DNA from: Pseudoalteromonas luteoviolacea
GTDB lineage: Bacteria > Pseudomonadota > Gammaproteobacteria > Enterobacterales > Alteromonadaceae
Direction of reading: 5' to 3'
Assembly: GCF_018100925.1 (NCBI RefSeq)
Contig: NZ_JAGJEH010000002.1
Coordinates: 248,001 to 312,000, forward strand
DNA: 64,000 nucleotides
Shown here one piece after another: positions 26,630-36,438 of this stretch (its first letter is position 1; each line of letters begins with the position of its first letter). The translations under genes and the position numbers were made by a program. Below the pieces are notes generated by a model, which worked only from the letters and a program-made list of their open reading frames with translations, was not told the DNA's origin and made no database searches.

Positions 26630-28333
26630 CTATTTTTGCGACATTGCGAGCTTTTTTACATATTTTAAATTACGCCTAATTGCTTTTGTGTTGGGGTGAG
26701 TCTTCCCCAACGATTTTTGTAAATTAACTAGTGCCTGTTCATAGTAGCCAATGGCCTTATTATAGTTGCCCTTATGCAGCCAAGCTGAACCTAAATTGTT
26801 GTTGTCTACAGCGACACTAGGGTGGCTTTCACCAAAGGATTTGAGGTCACTTTGCAGTGCCAGCTCAAAATAGCCAATAGCTTTATCATAGTTGCCTTTA
26901 TCATGCCAAGCTAAGCCTAAGTTATTGTGGCCTACCGCTACATCGGGGTGGTCTTCCCCAAAAGTTTTGAGGTCACTTTTTAGAGCAAGTTCATAGTAGC
27001 CTATAGCCTTATCATAGTCGCCTTTACCATGCCAAGTTGTACCTAAATTGTTGCGGGTAATAGCTACTGCAGGATGGTCTTCCCCAAAGGTTTTGAGGTC
27101 ACTTTTCAGAGCAAGTTCATAGTATCTAATAGCTTTATCGTAGTCGCCTTTTTCATACCAAACTGTACCTAAGTTATTGCGGGTAATAGCTACTAGGGGA
27201 TGGCCTTCTCCAAAGGTTTTGAGGTTAGTCTTTAGTGCAAGTTTATAATAGCCAATAGCCCTATCATAGTTACCTTTACCTTTCCATGCTGAGCCTAAGT
27301 TATTGCGAATAGTAGCTACCCTCGGGTGGTTTTCACCAAAGGTTTTGAGATCACTTGACAGCGCGAGATTATAGTAGTTAATGGCTCTATCGTAGTCGCT
27401 TTTATCATCCCAAGCTGATCCTAAGTTATTGTGGATAGTAGCTACCTTGGGATGGCCTTCACCAAAAGCTTTGAGGTTAGTTTCCAGAGCGAGTTCGTAA
27501 TAACCTATAGCCTTACCATAGTTGCCTTTACGTTTCCACACTGATCCCAAGTTATTACGGCTGGTAGCTACAGAGGGGTGGTTTTCATCAAAGGTTTTAA
27601 GGTTATTTTTTAGTGTGAGTTCATAATAATCAATGGCTTTTTGGAACTGGCCTAAAGTTTGAGCTAGTAAACCAGCCCTGTTGTTATAGAGTGGGTTATC
27701 AGAGGAGAGCCTGGCTGCTTTTTGGAAGTGAGCGAATGCTTGGGCAAACCGGACTTCTTCATAAGCGATTTCTCCACGTTGATAACTGGCTTCGGCCAGT
27801 GCTTCTAGTGTTGCTTGTTCACATTGCGCAAACTGAGCAAACAACGTATCTGCTTTCGCTATATTCCCTTCAATCAAGGCCTGTTTAGCCTTATGGTAAA
27901 GATCGGAACTGACCGTATCTTGCAAAGATTCTAGACGTTTAATTTGTACTTGTAGTTGAGCGATATGTTGTTGATATGCAGTTTCGATATTAGAAAGTTT
28001 TGACTTTAATCCAGATAACTCAGATTCAAGTATTTTTTTATTTTCATCATGGGCTTTTTTGAGCTTCTCAGTGATTTCCTTTTCCCTACGTTTTAATCCG
28101 GTTTCATATTGCTCAAGAGTAATACCGTGAATATGTTGCACAACATTTCCGCTACCGTTATGAACTGTGTGTCCGTTACCATCTATGTTTACACCCGGGG
28201 ATCCTCCCTTGTCAAAAAATAATGCAATTATGAATCCGCCGATAACAGTAATGAGCGCCGCTGTAATTGCGCCTTTTGCGCTAATCCGAGCGCCTTTAAC
28301 CCCAACTCTATTATCTTGGTCGTCATCGAACAT
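26630..28333 (-). CDS. TPR (kinesin-light-chain-type) repeat membrane protein
   Basis: A 567-residue protein. An N-terminal transmembrane helix (about 22-40) follows a short cytoplasmic basic stretch; then comes a Gly/Asn/His-rich segment (GNGHTVHNGSGNVVQHIHG), a coiled coil of about 70 residues, and two degenerate TPRs. Seven full 42-residue KLC-type repeats follow at residues 233-526, each with the pattern AIGYYELALKSDLKTFGE, plus a final partial one. The 42-residue period is typical of protein-protein interaction TPRs near signalling or conflict systems. AAAGGA precedes the ATG. Its partner is unknown. Confidence 0.85.
   Translation of the reverse strand: MFDDDQDNRVGVKGARISAKGAITAALITVIGGFIIALFFDKGGSPGVNIDGNGHTVHNGSGNVVQHIHGITLEQYETGLKRREKEITEKLKKAHDENKKILESELSGLKSKLSNIETAYQQHIAQLQVQIKRLESLQDTVSSDLYHKAKQALIEGNIAKADTLFAQFAQCEQATLEALAEASYQRGEIAYEEVRFAQAFAHFQKAARLSSDNPLYNNRAGLLAQTLGQFQKAIDYYELTLKNNLKTFDENHPSVATSRNNLGSVWKRKGNYGKAIGYYELALETNLKAFGEGHPKVATIHNNLGSAWDDKSDYDRAINYYNLALSSDLKTFGENHPRVATIRNNLGSAWKGKGNYDRAIGYYKLALKTNLKTFGEGHPLVAITRNNLGTVWYEKGDYDKAIRYYELALKSDLKTFGEDHPAVAITRNNLGTTWHGKGDYDKAIGYYELALKSDLKTFGEDHPDVAVGHNNLGLAWHDKGNYDKAIGYFELALQSDLKSFGESHPSVAVDNNNLGSAWLHKGNYNKAIGYYEQALVNLQKSLGKTHPNTKAIRRNLKYVKKLAMSQK
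26756..27637 (-). repeat. Seven tandem 126-bp coding repeats
   Basis: Each unit encodes one 42-residue TPR. The nucleotide copies are highly similar, especially around the codons for LKTFGE and NNLG, suggesting recent duplication or gene conversion and a potential for copy-number change. Confidence 0.85.
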
Positions 28334-28817
28334 AAAATTTTCCTTTTACTATTACGTACCAGCGTTTTAATAAATTTCAAAATTGAACCGACATTCAGGT
28401 TTGAGCTTGAAGTGGTGCTGTTTCAGTTGTGAATCAATAAATATACTAATTCATATAAGTAGGAAAATAAATTTGCCACTTTTGACTTTTACAGGAACTT
28501 CACTCCAGACCAAATAAATGTTACTTAGCGATTCAATCTAACCAAAGGGGCCAGAGTTATTGATTTGAAATCAAAGCTATCTGGTGAGTGAGTTTGGTAC
28601 TTTTTAGATATCGATGAATTACCAAGTTAACGCTTCAAAAGCATTGAAAAACTGACAACTCATAGTAATTAATGGCAGTGTCCAAAAGTTTTCCCCAAAA
28701 CTGATCTTAAACCTAGAAAAAATATGATGTTCTAAGTGTTGGGAGAAAAACTAAAAACCACAGCAGTTGAGTATTGAAAATAACGAAGATAAATAATTGA
28801 ATAGGGGGAGGAAAAGC
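28334..28817. other. Intergenic region between TPR gene and tRNA
   Basis: About 480 AT-rich bases. It contains the TPR gene promoter and the 3' flank of tRNA-Pro. I found no integrase and no duplicate of the tRNA 3' end. Confidence 0.4.
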
Positions 28818-28894
28818 TGGTCGGCATAGCAGGATTTGAACCTGCGACCCCTGACACCCCATGACAGTGCGCTACCAAGCTGCGCTATATGCCG
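28818..28894 (-). tRNA. tRNA-Pro (anticodon GGG)
   Basis: A 77-base cloverleaf reading CGGCATATAGCGCAGC at the 5' end, with the D loop TTGGTAG, anticodon loop ATGGGGT (GGG), the T arm GCAGGTTCGAATCCTGC and an encoded CCA. The anticodon stem has one U-U mismatch. Confidence 0.95.
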
Positions 28895-29262
28895 ACTTGG
28901 TTTTTCACTATAATGATTTTATTTGAAAAGGCAATAACTAATTGGTTTGTTTGGACATTAAATCATCATAATACGAAGATCGTGCAATTCAAAGTCTATT
29001 TTAGGTTGATTTATTATCAATGGGTTTTCGGGTTGCTCGCTGGTTGTGATCATCCAGAGCGAAACATGGGATTGTACTCTTCTTTATTTAATTGGTCGTT
29101 TGCGTTTCAAGCAAGCCCTAAGTGTTTTCTAATACAATAATCCTAATTTCAACAGTAATTTAATGGTTTATTCCGATTTCGATATGTCACGATCGTTAGC
29201 TTTGTTAGAATGCGATCAAGAAAAAGAAACCACTTAAATACCCAAAGATAAAAGGAAAAGAT
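28895..29262. other. Intergenic region upstream of fibrinogen-like gene
   Basis: About 370 AT-rich bases; a short ORF overlapping the tRNA is not convincing. It should contain the promoters of the tRNA (minus) and the secreted protein gene (plus). Confidence 0.4.
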
Positions 29263-30648
29263 ATGTTAAAACAAGCTCTGCTAATGGCACCTGTACTCGC
29301 AGTATGTTCGGCCAGTGCTACTGTTCTGGTTGAGAACACAGCAAGTAGCAATGGTACTCTGGTTAATGCTGCAGCTAATGAAGTTGTGATTGCGGGGGTG
29401 GCTAGCAACCTTGATCAACAACCTGGTGCGGTAGCACTGCAAAATAATCAGGACGGGACATTTACTATAAGTTTTAAGGAGTGGGAGTACCTAGATGGCG
29501 CTCACGCAGATGAAACTATATCGACACTCACTTTGGGTGTTGGTACGCACACGATGCAGGATGGTTCAATCTGGGAAGTGGGTACGGTCAATTTGAGTTC
29601 GGCGAGTCAAACTTTTAATTTTGCACAGCAGTTCGACCAAGTCCCTTACTTATTTTTAAGTCCTCAGTCTGACAACGGTGGGTTTGCTTATGTCGCTCGA
29701 GCAAGCAGTGTCAATCAAATTGGTTTCAATGCCAAGGTTCAGTTTCAAGAGCTGCAAACTAGCGCTAATACGCGCAATAATCAAACTGTTTCATATTTAG
29801 CGATTTATGCGCCAAGTAAGTCTGGTAATTTAGATACAGGCGAAGTGTATAAACTTAACCAGATTAAAGTGGATGAACTACCAGTACAATTTGAAAGCCA
29901 CGAGCTGTTTTTACAAGAGGAGCAGTCTCGTGATGCAGAGCTTGAGCATGTACATGAAGTGATTAACGTACTTGATATTAATGGCCATTTATTCGCGCAA
30001 GATATCACGTCAATAGGGGGAGATACCGCCACAATCCGTGCAAATAAGAACGTTCAACCTGCTCTTGGCAACACGAGTTGTAAGGCTATTTTAGATAAAG
30101 ACCCAGCTTCGCAGTCTGGCTACTACACGCTAGATCCGGACGGGGCTGGCGGCCTACCTGAGTTTACTACTTTCTGTGACATGGAAATGGAAGGCGGTGG
30201 CTGGACTTTAATGGGGATCCGTTATGTGCCGGGTAAAGCTTACAACCACATTCATAACTTTGAAGTACTTTTCACGGCGACCCAAAACATTACATCGTTT
30301 GATGACAACTATCACCTAACTGATCCACAGTGGGTTCATTATAAAAACAACAGCCAAGAAATGATGATCACAATGCGTGATGTGGGTGTGTTTGCTATCG
30401 CAGATATTGCTGTGCTCAATAATGCGAGTTGCATTCCGTTGCAAGATACATTGGGTCGAAACCACGGTATGACGGGCGAGCATCAGTTTAGACTCTTCTG
30501 GCATGAAACCTCAGGATGTAGCGGATCCGGTTCAGATTATTCGATGCTTAACTACCACAATATTTATGCATATGTTGGTGGCGTATATAAAGCAGGTAAT
30601 GTCGCTGGTATTGCCGTAGAGCAAACAACATATATATTTGTTAGATAA
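29263..30648 (+). CDS. Secreted protein with fibrinogen-like domain
   Basis: A 461-residue exported protein with a signal peptide (residues 1-20, ending SASA). Residues about 60-190 form a beta-rich domain containing QFDQVPYLFLSPQSDNGG, resembling an H-type lectin or similar carbohydrate-binding fold. A linker follows, and the C-terminal 190 residues start with CKAILDKDPASQSGYYTLDP and include TTFCDMEMEGGGWTLMG, the hallmark of fibrinogen-related domains (normally YCDMETDGGGWTL). Such domains bind glycans or acetylated sugars. It may be an adhesin or surface lectin. A good ribosome site (AAAGGAAAAG) precedes the ATG and a terminator follows. Confidence 0.75.
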   Translation: MLKQALLMAPVLAVCSASATVLVENTASSNGTLVNAAANEVVIAGVASNLDQQPGAVALQNNQDGTFTISFKEWEYLDGAHADETISTLTLGVGTHTMQDGSIWEVGTVNLSSASQTFNFAQQFDQVPYLFLSPQSDNGGFAYVARASSVNQIGFNAKVQFQELQTSANTRNNQTVSYLAIYAPSKSGNLDTGEVYKLNQIKVDELPVQFESHELFLQEEQSRDAELEHVHEVINVLDINGHLFAQDITSIGGDTATIRANKNVQPALGNTSCKAILDKDPASQSGYYTLDPDGAGGLPEFTTFCDMEMEGGGWTLMGIRYVPGKAYNHIHNFEVLFTATQNITSFDDNYHLTDPQWVHYKNNSQEMMITMRDVGVFAIADIAVLNNASCIPLQDTLGRNHGMTGEHQFRLFWHETSGCSGSGSDYSMLNYHNIYAYVGGVYKAGNVAGIAVEQTTYIFVR

Positions 30649-30657
30649 TATAAAAAA

Positions 30658-30690
30658 GGGAGCAACCCAGTGGGGGGCTCCCTATTTTTG
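30658..30690 (+). terminator. Rho-independent terminator
   Basis: GGGAGC / GCTCCC stem followed by TATTTTTG, between the fibrinogen-like gene and the convergent DUF6702-like gene. Confidence 0.75.
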
Positions 30691-30706
30691 TCGTGTCAAC
30701 AGTAAC

Positions 30707-31204
30707 TTAAAAACGTGCTACTAGCCACTCATCGTCGTGGCTAAAATACAAAGTACGGACTTTGCCTTTTCCCTCAACGTTTACCATATTGACCTGTGCA
30801 GGCCACAAGTCGCGTAACGAGCCGTTGTACATTTTTATGCCGGTGATTGCGCTTGGAATCTTGGTTTCTTGGTAGACCCAAAAAAACTTACCCTCTACTT
30901 CAAAACCTACGTTCGTTAAGCTGATGTCTTTGTCGTCCAGTGTTTTCAATTGAAAGTGTTTAGCGACATAGTCAGCAAACTGCTGCTGTGTTTTTTTGGC
31001 ATTGAGGATATCAGCCTTTTTATCAAACAAAGATTGCACGGCATGCTCGGTATCATGCAGATAAAAGCGATGCATGATCTCCAATTGCCCAGAGTTTTTG
31101 TTGAATAAAACGGTTGTTTCCGCGGCCTTTTGTTGGTGTGCAAAGGCACCAGTGCTTAATAGCATTGCAGCGGCTATGATGATCAGTTGAAGATACTTAA
31201 TCAT
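30707..31204 (-). CDS. DUF6702-like periplasmic protein
   Basis: A 165-residue protein with signal peptide (1-22, ending AFA) and a compact domain with HRFYLHDTEHAVQSL and SLRDLWPAQVNMVNVE. It resembles the DUF6702 family, found next to M1 peptidases in marine bacteria, of unknown function. Its ATG overlaps the stop of the M1 peptidase gene by four bases, so the two are co-translated. Confidence 0.65.
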   Translation of the reverse strand: MIKYLQLIIIAAAMLLSTGAFAHQQKAAETTVLFNKNSGQLEIMHRFYLHDTEHAVQSLFDKKADILNAKKTQQQFADYVAKHFQLKTLDDKDISLTNVGFEVEGKFFWVYQETKIPSAITGIKMYNGSLRDLWPAQVNMVNVEGKGKVRTLYFSHDDEWLVARF

Positions 31205-33660
31205 TGTGTATCCTCTGCTTTTTCACCACTTTTTAGTTCAGTTTTGATATCTTGCATAATATCGCGCTTCACTTTGGCTGCGCTCTTTTCCTTTTTGTAG
31301 GCCTCAACACGAGAAGGAATAATACGACGTGGGTAATGGTTGTTTTCTACATCAACATCGGCAGTTTCCCAGCCTGGGTCAACAACAACTTGTGTCAGCA
31401 CCTTATTTTTGTCTGTGACAATCAGCTTTCGAACATGTTTAGGGGTTCTGCGCCAAATCTCTGCCGGGATATACTGGCTCTCTTTACTGCCGTCTTCATA
31501 AGTGAGTTCAAGCAGGATTGGCATCACCAAGCCACCGATATTTGAAAACTCAAGTACGTAGTAGTTTTTGTCTTCTTCTAAAGCACGAGAGAGTGTTTTG
31601 CGCTCCCAAGGTTTTAAAGAGTCAAGAAACTCTTTGTACTCATTGCGCTCTTTATTGGTTACGGTAAAGCGGTCATTGTCGTCATAAAAGTCTCTGATAT
31701 CAGGGTTCATTTCAACCCACAGTTTTTTGCCCTCGGCTTTGTTGCGCTCAACGAACAACGAAGATGGTTTGTCGTTTTCAAACTGTCGCTGACGCGAAAA
31801 GTCGATATCAGGGTTGTGGGTGTCTAAGCGCATTTGGTATACCTTGTCGATAGAAATATCAACATGATCAGTTGAGTAGAACCATCCGCGCCAGAACCAA
31901 TCTAGATCCACGCCTGAGGCTTCTTCCATTGTGCGGAAAAAGTCAGATGGGGTAGGGCGCTTAAATCGCCAGCGCTCAGAGAATTCTTTGAAAGCAAAAT
32001 CAAATAGCTCGCGACCAAGTATGACTTCACGTAAAATATTCAAAGCCGCGGCAGGTTTAGTGTAGGCATTAGGGCCTAAATTTAATACGCTGTCAGACTG
32101 AGTCATAATAGGGACTTGGTTCTCAGACTTCATATATCCAACAATATCTCTAGGCTCTACACCCCATGGAATGTTTGGATCCCATTCACGTCCTGCAACA
32201 CCATCTAAGAAGCTATTGAGGCCTTCGTCCATCCACGTCCACTGGCGCTCGTCGGAGTTAACTATCATTGGGAAGTAAATGTGACCGATTTCGTGGATCA
32301 CAACACCAATAAGGAAGCGTTTTTCTGCTTGAGAATAAGTACGAGTGCCATCATCTTGCAGCTCTGTACGTGGGCCATTGAAGGTGATCATTGGGTATTC
32401 CATACCACCAACCGGGCCATTTACAGATTGTGCTGTTGGGTAGGGGTAGTCAAAAGAAAAGCGTGAGTACACTTCCATGGTATGGATCACAGATTCCGTT
32501 GAATACTTTTTCCAAAGGTCGCCACCTTCTTTTGGATAAAAAGACATGGCCATAACCATTGGCATCTCTTCACCACCTTGCTGGTAGCCGCGTGCATCCC
32601 ACATAAACTTACGTGATGACGCCCATGCAAAGTCACGCACGTTTTCGGCTTTGAACTTCCACGTCTTGCGCTTGTTAGACCCTTCTTTTTCGTTTTCAAG
32701 AGCTTCTTCTTCAGTGACAATAAACACTGGACGTTTAGCTGTTTCAGCTTCTTTGAGGCGCTTGCGCTGAGTTTTTGTTAGTACCTGTTTGGCATTGGTT
32801 AAAACACCTGTTGCACTAACGATATGGTCGGCAGGTACATCAATCTCAACTTCGTAGTCGCCAAACTCCAAGGTGAACTCACCACGGCCCAAAAACTCTT
32901 TATTTGTCCATGCCTCATAGTCGGTATAGGCATGTAGTCTAGGAAACCACTGTGCTAAGAGGAAAATGTCGTTGCCTCCAGGGCGCGGATCATCGGCAAA
33001 GTGTTCATAGCCAGAGCGTGCTGATACAGCATCTTCTTCGACGATATTAAATGCAAAATCAATGGCAAATCTTACCGAGTCTCCTGACTTGAGCGGTTTA
33101 GGCAAGTCGATACGCATTTGTGTACCAACGAGTGTAAAGCTCAACTTTTTGCCTCGGTGATCAGTAACCGCGCTAATTTCATAACCTAATTCATTGTCAG
33201 CCATAAATTGTTGGCGTCTTAATTCGCCAAGGCTGATTTTTGCTGGTTTCTTTTCATTTCCCGGCTTAGTGTAAGGTCCACGTCGACCAACACCACCGAA
33301 GTTATTGGCCATATTCGCTATTGAATCATCTTTAAAGATGTTTTGATCGAGCTGTACCCACAGGTATTTTAATCGATAGGGCGAATTATTATGGTAGGTG
33401 ATTTTCTCATGGCCTGTTAAACGACGTTTTTGCTCGTCCAGTGACACCTTGATTTTATAGTCGACCTTTTGTTGCCAGTACTGCTGTCCAGGCTCTCCCG
33501 CTGCGTTGCGATACACATTTGGGGTAGGCAATACTTCATCTAATTGACGGAACTTGTCTTCGAAGTCCCCTTTCGTTTGATTAATTGCTGATGCATTTAC
33601 AACACTGGAAAAAATCAGTGTTGCAAAGGTGGCAATCAGTAATGATGTGTTTGTTTTCAT
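31201..33660 (-). CDS. M1-family zinc metallopeptidase
   Basis: An 819-residue exported peptidase. Signal peptide at 1-24; an aminopeptidase N-like beta domain follows; the thermolysin-like catalytic domain contains GGMEYP, the exopeptidase-type motif, and the zinc site HEIGH with the third ligand Glu 19 residues on in WMDEG. A C-terminal beta-rich and charged tail ends in lysine- and glutamate-rich sequence. It probably trims peptides in the periplasm. It is first in a two-gene operon with the DUF6702-like protein. Confidence 0.9.
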   Translation of the reverse strand: MKTNTSLLIATFATLIFSSVVNASAINQTKGDFEDKFRQLDEVLPTPNVYRNAAGEPGQQYWQQKVDYKIKVSLDEQKRRLTGHEKITYHNNSPYRLKYLWVQLDQNIFKDDSIANMANNFGGVGRRGPYTKPGNEKKPAKISLGELRRQQFMADNELGYEISAVTDHRGKKLSFTLVGTQMRIDLPKPLKSGDSVRFAIDFAFNIVEEDAVSARSGYEHFADDPRPGGNDIFLLAQWFPRLHAYTDYEAWTNKEFLGRGEFTLEFGDYEVEIDVPADHIVSATGVLTNAKQVLTKTQRKRLKEAETAKRPVFIVTEEEALENEKEGSNKRKTWKFKAENVRDFAWASSRKFMWDARGYQQGGEEMPMVMAMSFYPKEGGDLWKKYSTESVIHTMEVYSRFSFDYPYPTAQSVNGPVGGMEYPMITFNGPRTELQDDGTRTYSQAEKRFLIGVVIHEIGHIYFPMIVNSDERQWTWMDEGLNSFLDGVAGREWDPNIPWGVEPRDIVGYMKSENQVPIMTQSDSVLNLGPNAYTKPAAALNILREVILGRELFDFAFKEFSERWRFKRPTPSDFFRTMEEASGVDLDWFWRGWFYSTDHVDISIDKVYQMRLDTHNPDIDFSRQRQFENDKPSSLFVERNKAEGKKLWVEMNPDIRDFYDDNDRFTVTNKERNEYKEFLDSLKPWERKTLSRALEEDKNYYVLEFSNIGGLVMPILLELTYEDGSKESQYIPAEIWRRTPKHVRKLIVTDKNKVLTQVVVDPGWETADVDVENNHYPRRIIPSRVEAYKKEKSAAKVKRDIMQDIKTELKSGEKAEDTQ

Positions 33661-33796
33661 TTTGTTTTCTTTCTTTGATCCGCTTACTAAAAAGCTGTTT
33701 TACAGCTGTGTTGGTGATTTATGTTGTGTTGCCCCTCCTTAACATGCCTTGTAAATTGGGTAAAAAATAATTTATTACGATGCTGTTGTTAAGCAA

Positions 33797-34807
33797 TTAG
33801 CGATGGGACGCCAAGCAATCAAGCAGAGTGGACTCTGTATCAGGACAAATACGATTACCGATAATTTCAATGCGACTTTCGCTACATTCATCCAACTCGA
33901 TTTCCGTGGTGCCATCAGCAGTTTTGTTGTAACCAAAAATGCCTTGTGCAGTGATAAACACGGCCTTTAGCCGCAGCGCATCTACTCCTGTGATAAATGT
34001 TCGTAACTTTGCGCGGTCAAAAATTTGATCCGGTGCAAATCGCCATCCAACGCTTGCGAAGCCTTCTCCCTCATTTTGGGCGCTAAGAAAACCTTCTTCA
34101 GGGAAGGGCTCTGCGTTAATATCACGAGATGTATCTGTTTGATGGTGATGATGGTGGTGACAGGGCGGCTTGGTAGTACTTTGCGTTTTACCGCTCAACC
34201 ACTGAGGGTCCAGCTGACCATGTGAACAGAACTGCACGGTTTTGTCGTTAAAGTTTTTGTCTGTTAAATAGTTCTCAAGGGTTGTTTTATGGTGTGCGTT
34301 GTACAAATCAAGTTTGTTACCAACAACCACGTCTGAGATGGAGATCTGCTGATTAAAAGTGGGGTGATCTGTGAATCGTTTGTCTTCTAGGTTACGAGCA
34401 TCGACTAGCGTGATGACTTTTTCGAGGCTGAGTAGTTGCTGGTAATAGTGGTTAGACAGCAACTGCAACACTTCGACTGGGTGCCCAAGCCCGGTTGGTT
34501 CAATAAGTAACCTGTGAGGGTTGGCTTCTTTGAGTAATTGATTCAGGGCAATTTGCATCGGTAAGCCTGATGCACAGCACATACAACCGCCGGGGACTTC
34601 TCGGATATAAACTTGTTGGTCTTTTGGTTTGCTAAGCAAGTTGCCATCAATACCAATTTCACCAAACTCGTTTACAAGAATAGCCCACCTCTCGTTTTCG
34701 GGTTTGTGACTGAGAAGATGTGTGATGGCAGATGTTTTGCCAACACCCAAAAAGCCAGTGATGATGTTGGTTGGGATCGCGGAGATCGGCTCATTTTTAC
34801 TTTGCAT
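33797..34807 (-). CDS. COG0523 zinc chaperone GTPase with His-rich loop
   Basis: A 336-residue G3E GTPase with Walker A GFLGVGKT at 18-25, the metal-binding CMCC motif at 75-78, an NKLD G4 motif, and a central loop CHHHHHH near residue 210 which likely buffers zinc. It resembles the YeiR/YjiA branch. A near-consensus Zur box lies 57 bases upstream of the ATG. The start at 34807 is preferred to a TTG four codons earlier because GGAG sits 8 bases upstream. With the ZigA-type protein at 1063-2271 the window encodes two zinc chaperones. Confidence 0.88.
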   Translation of the reverse strand: MQSKNEPISAIPTNIITGFLGVGKTSAITHLLSHKPENERWAILVNEFGEIGIDGNLLSKPKDQQVYIREVPGGCMCCASGLPMQIALNQLLKEANPHRLLIEPTGLGHPVEVLQLLSNHYYQQLLSLEKVITLVDARNLEDKRFTDHPTFNQQISISDVVVGNKLDLYNAHHKTTLENYLTDKNFNDKTVQFCSHGQLDPQWLSGKTQSTTKPPCHHHHHHQTDTSRDINAEPFPEEGFLSAQNEGEGFASVGWRFAPDQIFDRAKLRTFITGVDALRLKAVFITAQGIFGYNKTADGTTEIELDECSESRIEIIGNRICPDTESTLLDCLASHR

Positions 34808-34859
34808 TACTTGCTCCAAATTATGCGCATCAGAGTGACGACTGCGCCCTAGTATATTT

Positions 34860-34882
34860 GAAATGTTATACTATAACAATTG
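34860..34882. promoter_or_regulatory. Zur box
   Basis: The core TGTTATACTATAACA (34864-34878) is a perfect palindrome and matches the Zur consensus core at all defined positions; the flanks (GAAA on the left) also fit. It is 57 bases upstream of the COG0523 start codon. Confidence 0.85.
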
Positions 34883-34978
34883 TTGTTATTCACCGAATAG
34901 TAATGTAGTTGGTGGTTAGCGTTCATAAATGGCTGCTGAGTGGTTGAGATTGCAGCTGTGGCAGGGTTGTGTGGAAAT

Positions 34979-35010
34979 AAAAAAAGCGGCAGATTGACCG
35001 CCGCTTTTTG
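34979..35010 (-). terminator. Rho-independent terminator
   Basis: AAAAAGCGGC / GCCGCTTTTT with a 9-base loop just downstream of the symporter stop codon; the T tract on the minus strand is part of the stem. Confidence 0.85.
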
Positions 35011-35022
35011 ATAGCACAAATA

Positions 35023-36438
35023 TTATTTGCGCCAAATCCCTTTTGGCAGGGTTTTAGCTATCTCTGGTCGACTGCTTGGGTCAAATTTAGGCGTTTTGCC
35101 TTCTTTTAGCTGTGCTCTGTAGTCTTTGGCAAGCCAAATAACAATGCCAGATAGCATAAATAGCGCAGCGACGTTAACAATGGCCATCAGGCCCATAGAG
35201 ATATCTGCAAGTGTCCAAATAAGGCCAAGTTCGCCTACGGCACCAAACATTACCATGCCTAATACACAAATACGGAAAACCATCATCGCCATTTTGTTTT
35301 CTTGTAAGAACATCAAGTTGGTTTCTGCATAACTGTAATTTGCCACGATAGACGTAAATGCGAAGAAGAAAATAGCCACTGCGATGAAGATGGCGCCCCA
35401 TTCACCTACGTGTTCAACCAGTGCAGCCTGTGTAAGCGCAATACCAGTTACGCCTGAGTCTGGTACAAGCTGGTTTGAAAGTAAAACCAGTGCCGCTGTC
35501 GCACTACAAATAACAATGGTATCTACGAATACACCAAGCATTTGTACATAACCTTGTGATGCAGGATGGTTTGGGTTTGGTGTAGCACTGGCTGCAGCAT
35601 TCGCGGCACTACCCATACCCGCTTCGTTAGAGAATAAACCGCGTTTAATACCTTGGATCATCGCCTGCATAACCGCGTAGCCAACTGCACCACCTGCGGC
35701 TTGTTCTAGTCCAAAGGCGCTATTGATGACCTGCATAAATACGTCCGGGAGTAGTTCAAGGTTGCTGAAGCAAACATAAAGTGCCACCATCAAGTAAGCC
35801 AATGCCATAAATGGCACCACAAGCTCAGCAAAACGAGCGATGGTTTTAAGGCCACCAAAAATGATGATTGCAGAGCCAATAACCAGCAAAATACCCATTA
35901 CATACTTAGGTACATCGAATGCCACTTCAAAAGCTGCTGCAATGGAATTTGATTGTACTGCGTTAAATACTAAACCAAAAGCTAGGATAAGACAGAGTGA
36001 GAATAAGATCCCCATCCAACGCTTGTTAAGGCCGTATTGCATATAATAAGCAGGGCCACCACGGTAGTTACCCTCTTCATCTTTGACTTTGTAAAGCTGA
36101 GCAAGCGCACTTTCAGCAAAGCTGGTTGCCATACCAATAAGTGCAATTAGCCACATCCAAAAAATTGCGCCAGCACCGCCTAAATAGAGTGCAACGGCAA
36201 CGCCCGCCATATTGCCTGTACCGACACGTGCTGCGAGTGATGTACAAAAAGCTTGGAAAGAGGAGATCCCTTCACCTGCGTTATTTCGGCTATTGGCCAT
36301 GACTTTGATCATGTGCGGAAACTGGGCAAATTGAATAAACCCAAGTCGTATTGTAAAGAAAACACCGGCTGCGATGAGTAGGTATATAAGAATATGTCCC
36401 CACAACAGGCCGCTGATTTGGTTAAAAAACTCAGCCAT
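35023..36438 (-). CDS. Sodium:alanine/glycine symporter (AGCS family)
   Basis: A 471-residue inner-membrane carrier with about eleven helices. AGCS signatures are clear: FQAFCTSLAARVGTGNMAGV near residue 60, GGPAYYMQYGLNKRWMG, and GLFSNEAGMGSAANAAASA near residue 275. It imports alanine or glycine with sodium. No glycine riboswitch is seen in the short 5' region. It is monocistronic. Confidence 0.93.
   Translation of the reverse strand: MAEFFNQISGLLWGHILIYLLIAAGVFFTIRLGFIQFAQFPHMIKVMANSRNNAGEGISSFQAFCTSLAARVGTGNMAGVAVALYLGGAGAIFWMWLIALIGMATSFAESALAQLYKVKDEEGNYRGGPAYYMQYGLNKRWMGILFSLCLILAFGLVFNAVQSNSIAAAFEVAFDVPKYVMGILLVIGSAIIIFGGLKTIARFAELVVPFMALAYLMVALYVCFSNLELLPDVFMQVINSAFGLEQAAGGAVGYAVMQAMIQGIKRGLFSNEAGMGSAANAAASATPNPNHPASQGYVQMLGVFVDTIVICSATAALVLLSNQLVPDSGVTGIALTQAALVEHVGEWGAIFIAVAIFFFAFTSIVANYSYAETNLMFLQENKMAMMVFRICVLGMVMFGAVGELGLIWTLADISMGLMAIVNVAALFMLSGIVIWLAKDYRAQLKEGKTPKFDPSSRPEIAKTLPKGIWRK

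Noticed and set aside
28334..28894. tRNA-Pro as integration site of an island carrying the toxin genes
   Set aside because: No integrase and no second copy of the tRNA 3' end found by eye in the block to its left.
28889..29140. 83-residue ORF after the tRNA
   Set aside because: It overlaps the tRNA end, has no ribosome site and unlikely composition.
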